From assembly GCA_027483745.1 (NCBI GenBank), contig JAIXTZ010000007.1, positions 1 through 6,832 of the forward strand: a stretch of DNA of 6,832 nucleotides, in the 5' to 3' direction. Shown here piece by piece: positions 5,580-6,832 of this stretch. The DNA comes from Lysobacteraceae bacterium. GTDB lineage: Bacteria; Pseudomonadota; Gammaproteobacteria; Xanthomonadales; Xanthomonadaceae. Each line of letters begins with the position of its first letter. Within the stretch, counting starts at the first letter, position 1. Position numbers and translations under genes: made by a program. Under the pieces are notes generated by a model that had not been told where the DNA came from, did not search any database, and was given only the letters and a program-made list of their open reading frames with translations.

Positions 5580-6832
5580 TCAGCCTGCGCTCTGGCCGTA
5601 GACGAGGGTCGCCACTGCACCGCCCTCGGGCCGCGGCGCGACGCCCACGTCCCAGCCGTAGAGGTCGCACAGGCGGCTGACGATGGACAGGCCGATGCCG
5701 CCACCACTGGTGCCCCCCGCACTGCTGCCGCGGTAGCCGCGTTCGAACAGGCGCGCGGCATCTTCCGCGGAGAGTCCCGGGCCGGTGTCGAACACCCGCA
5801 CCTGCTCCGCCGACACCTCGATCCGCACTTCGCCCTGCTGGGTGTACTTGCAGGCATTGCCGACGAGGTTGCCCAGCGCCACCGCCAGCACGGCTTCCGG
5901 CGCATCGACGTAAACGTCTTCCAATCCCTCCACCCGGATCTCGACCGGCTTTCCGGTGAGCTGCGCCCGGTTGGCTTCGGCAAGCTGGCCCGCGAGCTTG
6001 CGCATGTCGGTGTGGCCGCGGCCGCGTTCGTTGCGCGAGAGCATCAGCAGGGCGACGGTGAGGTCGGTGCACTGCTGCGCCGCGCGGTCGATGCGCTGCA
6101 GGCGCGTGCGGGTCTTGTCGTCGAGCTCGGGCTTGGCGAGCAGCAGCTCCGCCGCGCCACGGATCACCGCGAGCGGCGTGCGCAGCTCGTGGCTGACGTC
6201 GGCATTGAACTCGCGATCACGGCGATTGGATTGGCTCAGGCGGTCGGCGTAATCGTCGAAGGCCGCAGCGAGCTGGCCGACTTCGTCATCGGCGAAACGC
6301 TCGGCGAGGCGCTTGCGATCGCGGCTGTCGCGCAGGTCGCCGATGCGTCGCGCCAGTTCCGAGACGGGCTTCATCACGCGGCGCGACGACCACAGGCCGA
6401 GCACCAGCGAGAGGAAGGAGAACACCAGCACCGCGCCCACCAGCGCATACGCCAGCTGGCGCTGGCTCAGCGCCTCCTGCTGGTAGCTGTAGCGCATGAA
6501 GGCGACGAACTCGCCATCCCGCTGCACGGCCAGCTTGTAGTGGCGCAGGCCGCCGCGCGCCGTCGGCTCGACGAGGTCATGCACGCCGTCCGGCAGGTTG
6601 CGCCAGGTGGGTGGCGTGTTCGGGCCATCGGGGCGCCGGTAGTAGATCTCGATCTTGTTGTCCGAGAGCTGGTACTGCGCGTCGGGCTGCGGGTAGTCGC
6701 GCTTGAACTGCACGAAGGCGGCGACTTCCTGCGTGAGGAAATCGCCGATCAGCTGGTTCTCGAGGCGCTCGCGCAGGTACAGCGTGGCGAGCGCGAAGGT
6801 GGCCGTCAGCGCGAAGCCGAGCAGGCCGAAGG
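5580..6832 (-). CDS. Two-component sensor histidine kinase, N-terminus cut by window edge
   Basis: The frame is open from the right edge to a TGA at 5582-5580, giving 416 visible residues. An internal GTG at 6713 is not the real start, because 39 further in-frame codons upstream encode the end of a membrane segment (FGLLGFALTATFALATLYL). Order of parts (visible numbering): first membrane segment 1-19; periplasmic sensor 20-126, about 107 residues, no recognised fold; second membrane segment 127-147; HAMP 148-201 with the RRVMKPVSEL start; HisKA 205-269 with phospho-acceptor H214 in DVSHELRTPLA; HATPase 316-413 with N-box NLVGNACKY (N321), DTGPG (348-352) and GGGIGLSI (376-383). All catalytic boxes are intact. 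It should autophosphorylate and pass phosphate to a response regulator, probably encoded just beyond the right edge. The signal is unknown. Its C-terminus faces ilvE. Confidence 0.93.
   Translation of the reverse strand, partial: FGLLGFALTATFALATLYLRERLENQLIGDFLTQEVAAFVQFKRDYPQPDAQYQLSDNKIEIYYRRPDGPNTPPTWRNLPDGVHDLVEPTARGGLRHYKLAVQRDGEFVAFMRYSYQQEALSQRQLAYALVGAVLVFSFLSLVLGLWSSRRVMKPVSELARRIGDLRDSRDRKRLAERFADDEVGQLAAAFDDYADRLSQSNRRDREFNADVSHELRTPLAVIRGAAELLLAKPELDDKTRTRLQRIDRAAQQCTDLTVALLMLSRNERGRGHTDMRKLAGQLAEANRAQLTGKPVEIRVEGLEDVYVDAPEAVLAVALGNLVGNACKYTQQGEVRIEVSAEQVRVFDTGPGLSAEDAARLFERGYRGSSAGGTSGGGIGLSIVSRLCDLYGWDVGVAPRPEGGAVATLVYGQSAG

Overview
The window is GC-rich, tightly packed bacterial chromosome, with no sign of mobile elements, CRISPR or phage genes. 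Protein sequences (AhcY, MetF, IlvE), an S-adenosylhomocysteine (SAH) riboswitch in front of ahcY and TACA(A/C)T-type -10 boxes suggest a gammaproteobacterium of the Lysobacteraceae/Xanthomonadaceae (Lysobacter/Luteimonas-like). This placement is inference from family resemblance; no search was run.

Layout. Positions 1-116 (minus) hold the N-terminus of an Hsp70/actin-fold ATPase running off the left edge. A 225-base divergent intergenic region (117-341) contains a likely leaderless promoter for that gene and, on the plus strand, a promoter plus a well-formed SAH riboswitch for ahcY (342-1766). Two stem-loops close ahcY and face a convergent membrane-bound diguanylate cyclase gene (1850-2980, minus), whose promoter also has leaderless geometry. 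Divergent from the cyclase is metF (3129-3950), followed after 12 bases by a small secreted DUF4124-like protein (3963-4526). ilvE (4620-5537) has its own -10 box and a pyrimidine-rich leader. A stem-loop separates it from a convergent sensor histidine kinase (5580-6832, minus) cut by the right edge.

How the genes fit together. AhcY removes SAH, the product inhibitor of methyltransferases, and yields homocysteine. MetF supplies 5-methyl-tetrahydrofolate, which methylates homocysteine back to methionine. They are two arms of the activated-methyl cycle. The riboswitch links ahcY expression to its own substrate. ilvE is a separate amino-acid metabolism gene (branched-chain transamination). The cyclase and the kinase are signalling genes with no evident metabolic link to their neighbours; the cyclase sits between the two methyl-cycle genes in opposite orientation.

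I found no clearly new multi-gene system. The points most worth a second look are the riboswitch with a compensatory base-pair change and a helix next to the ribosome-binding site, the matching leaderless promoter geometry of two minus-strand genes, a palindrome over the metF -10 box, and the cyclase's lost I-site.
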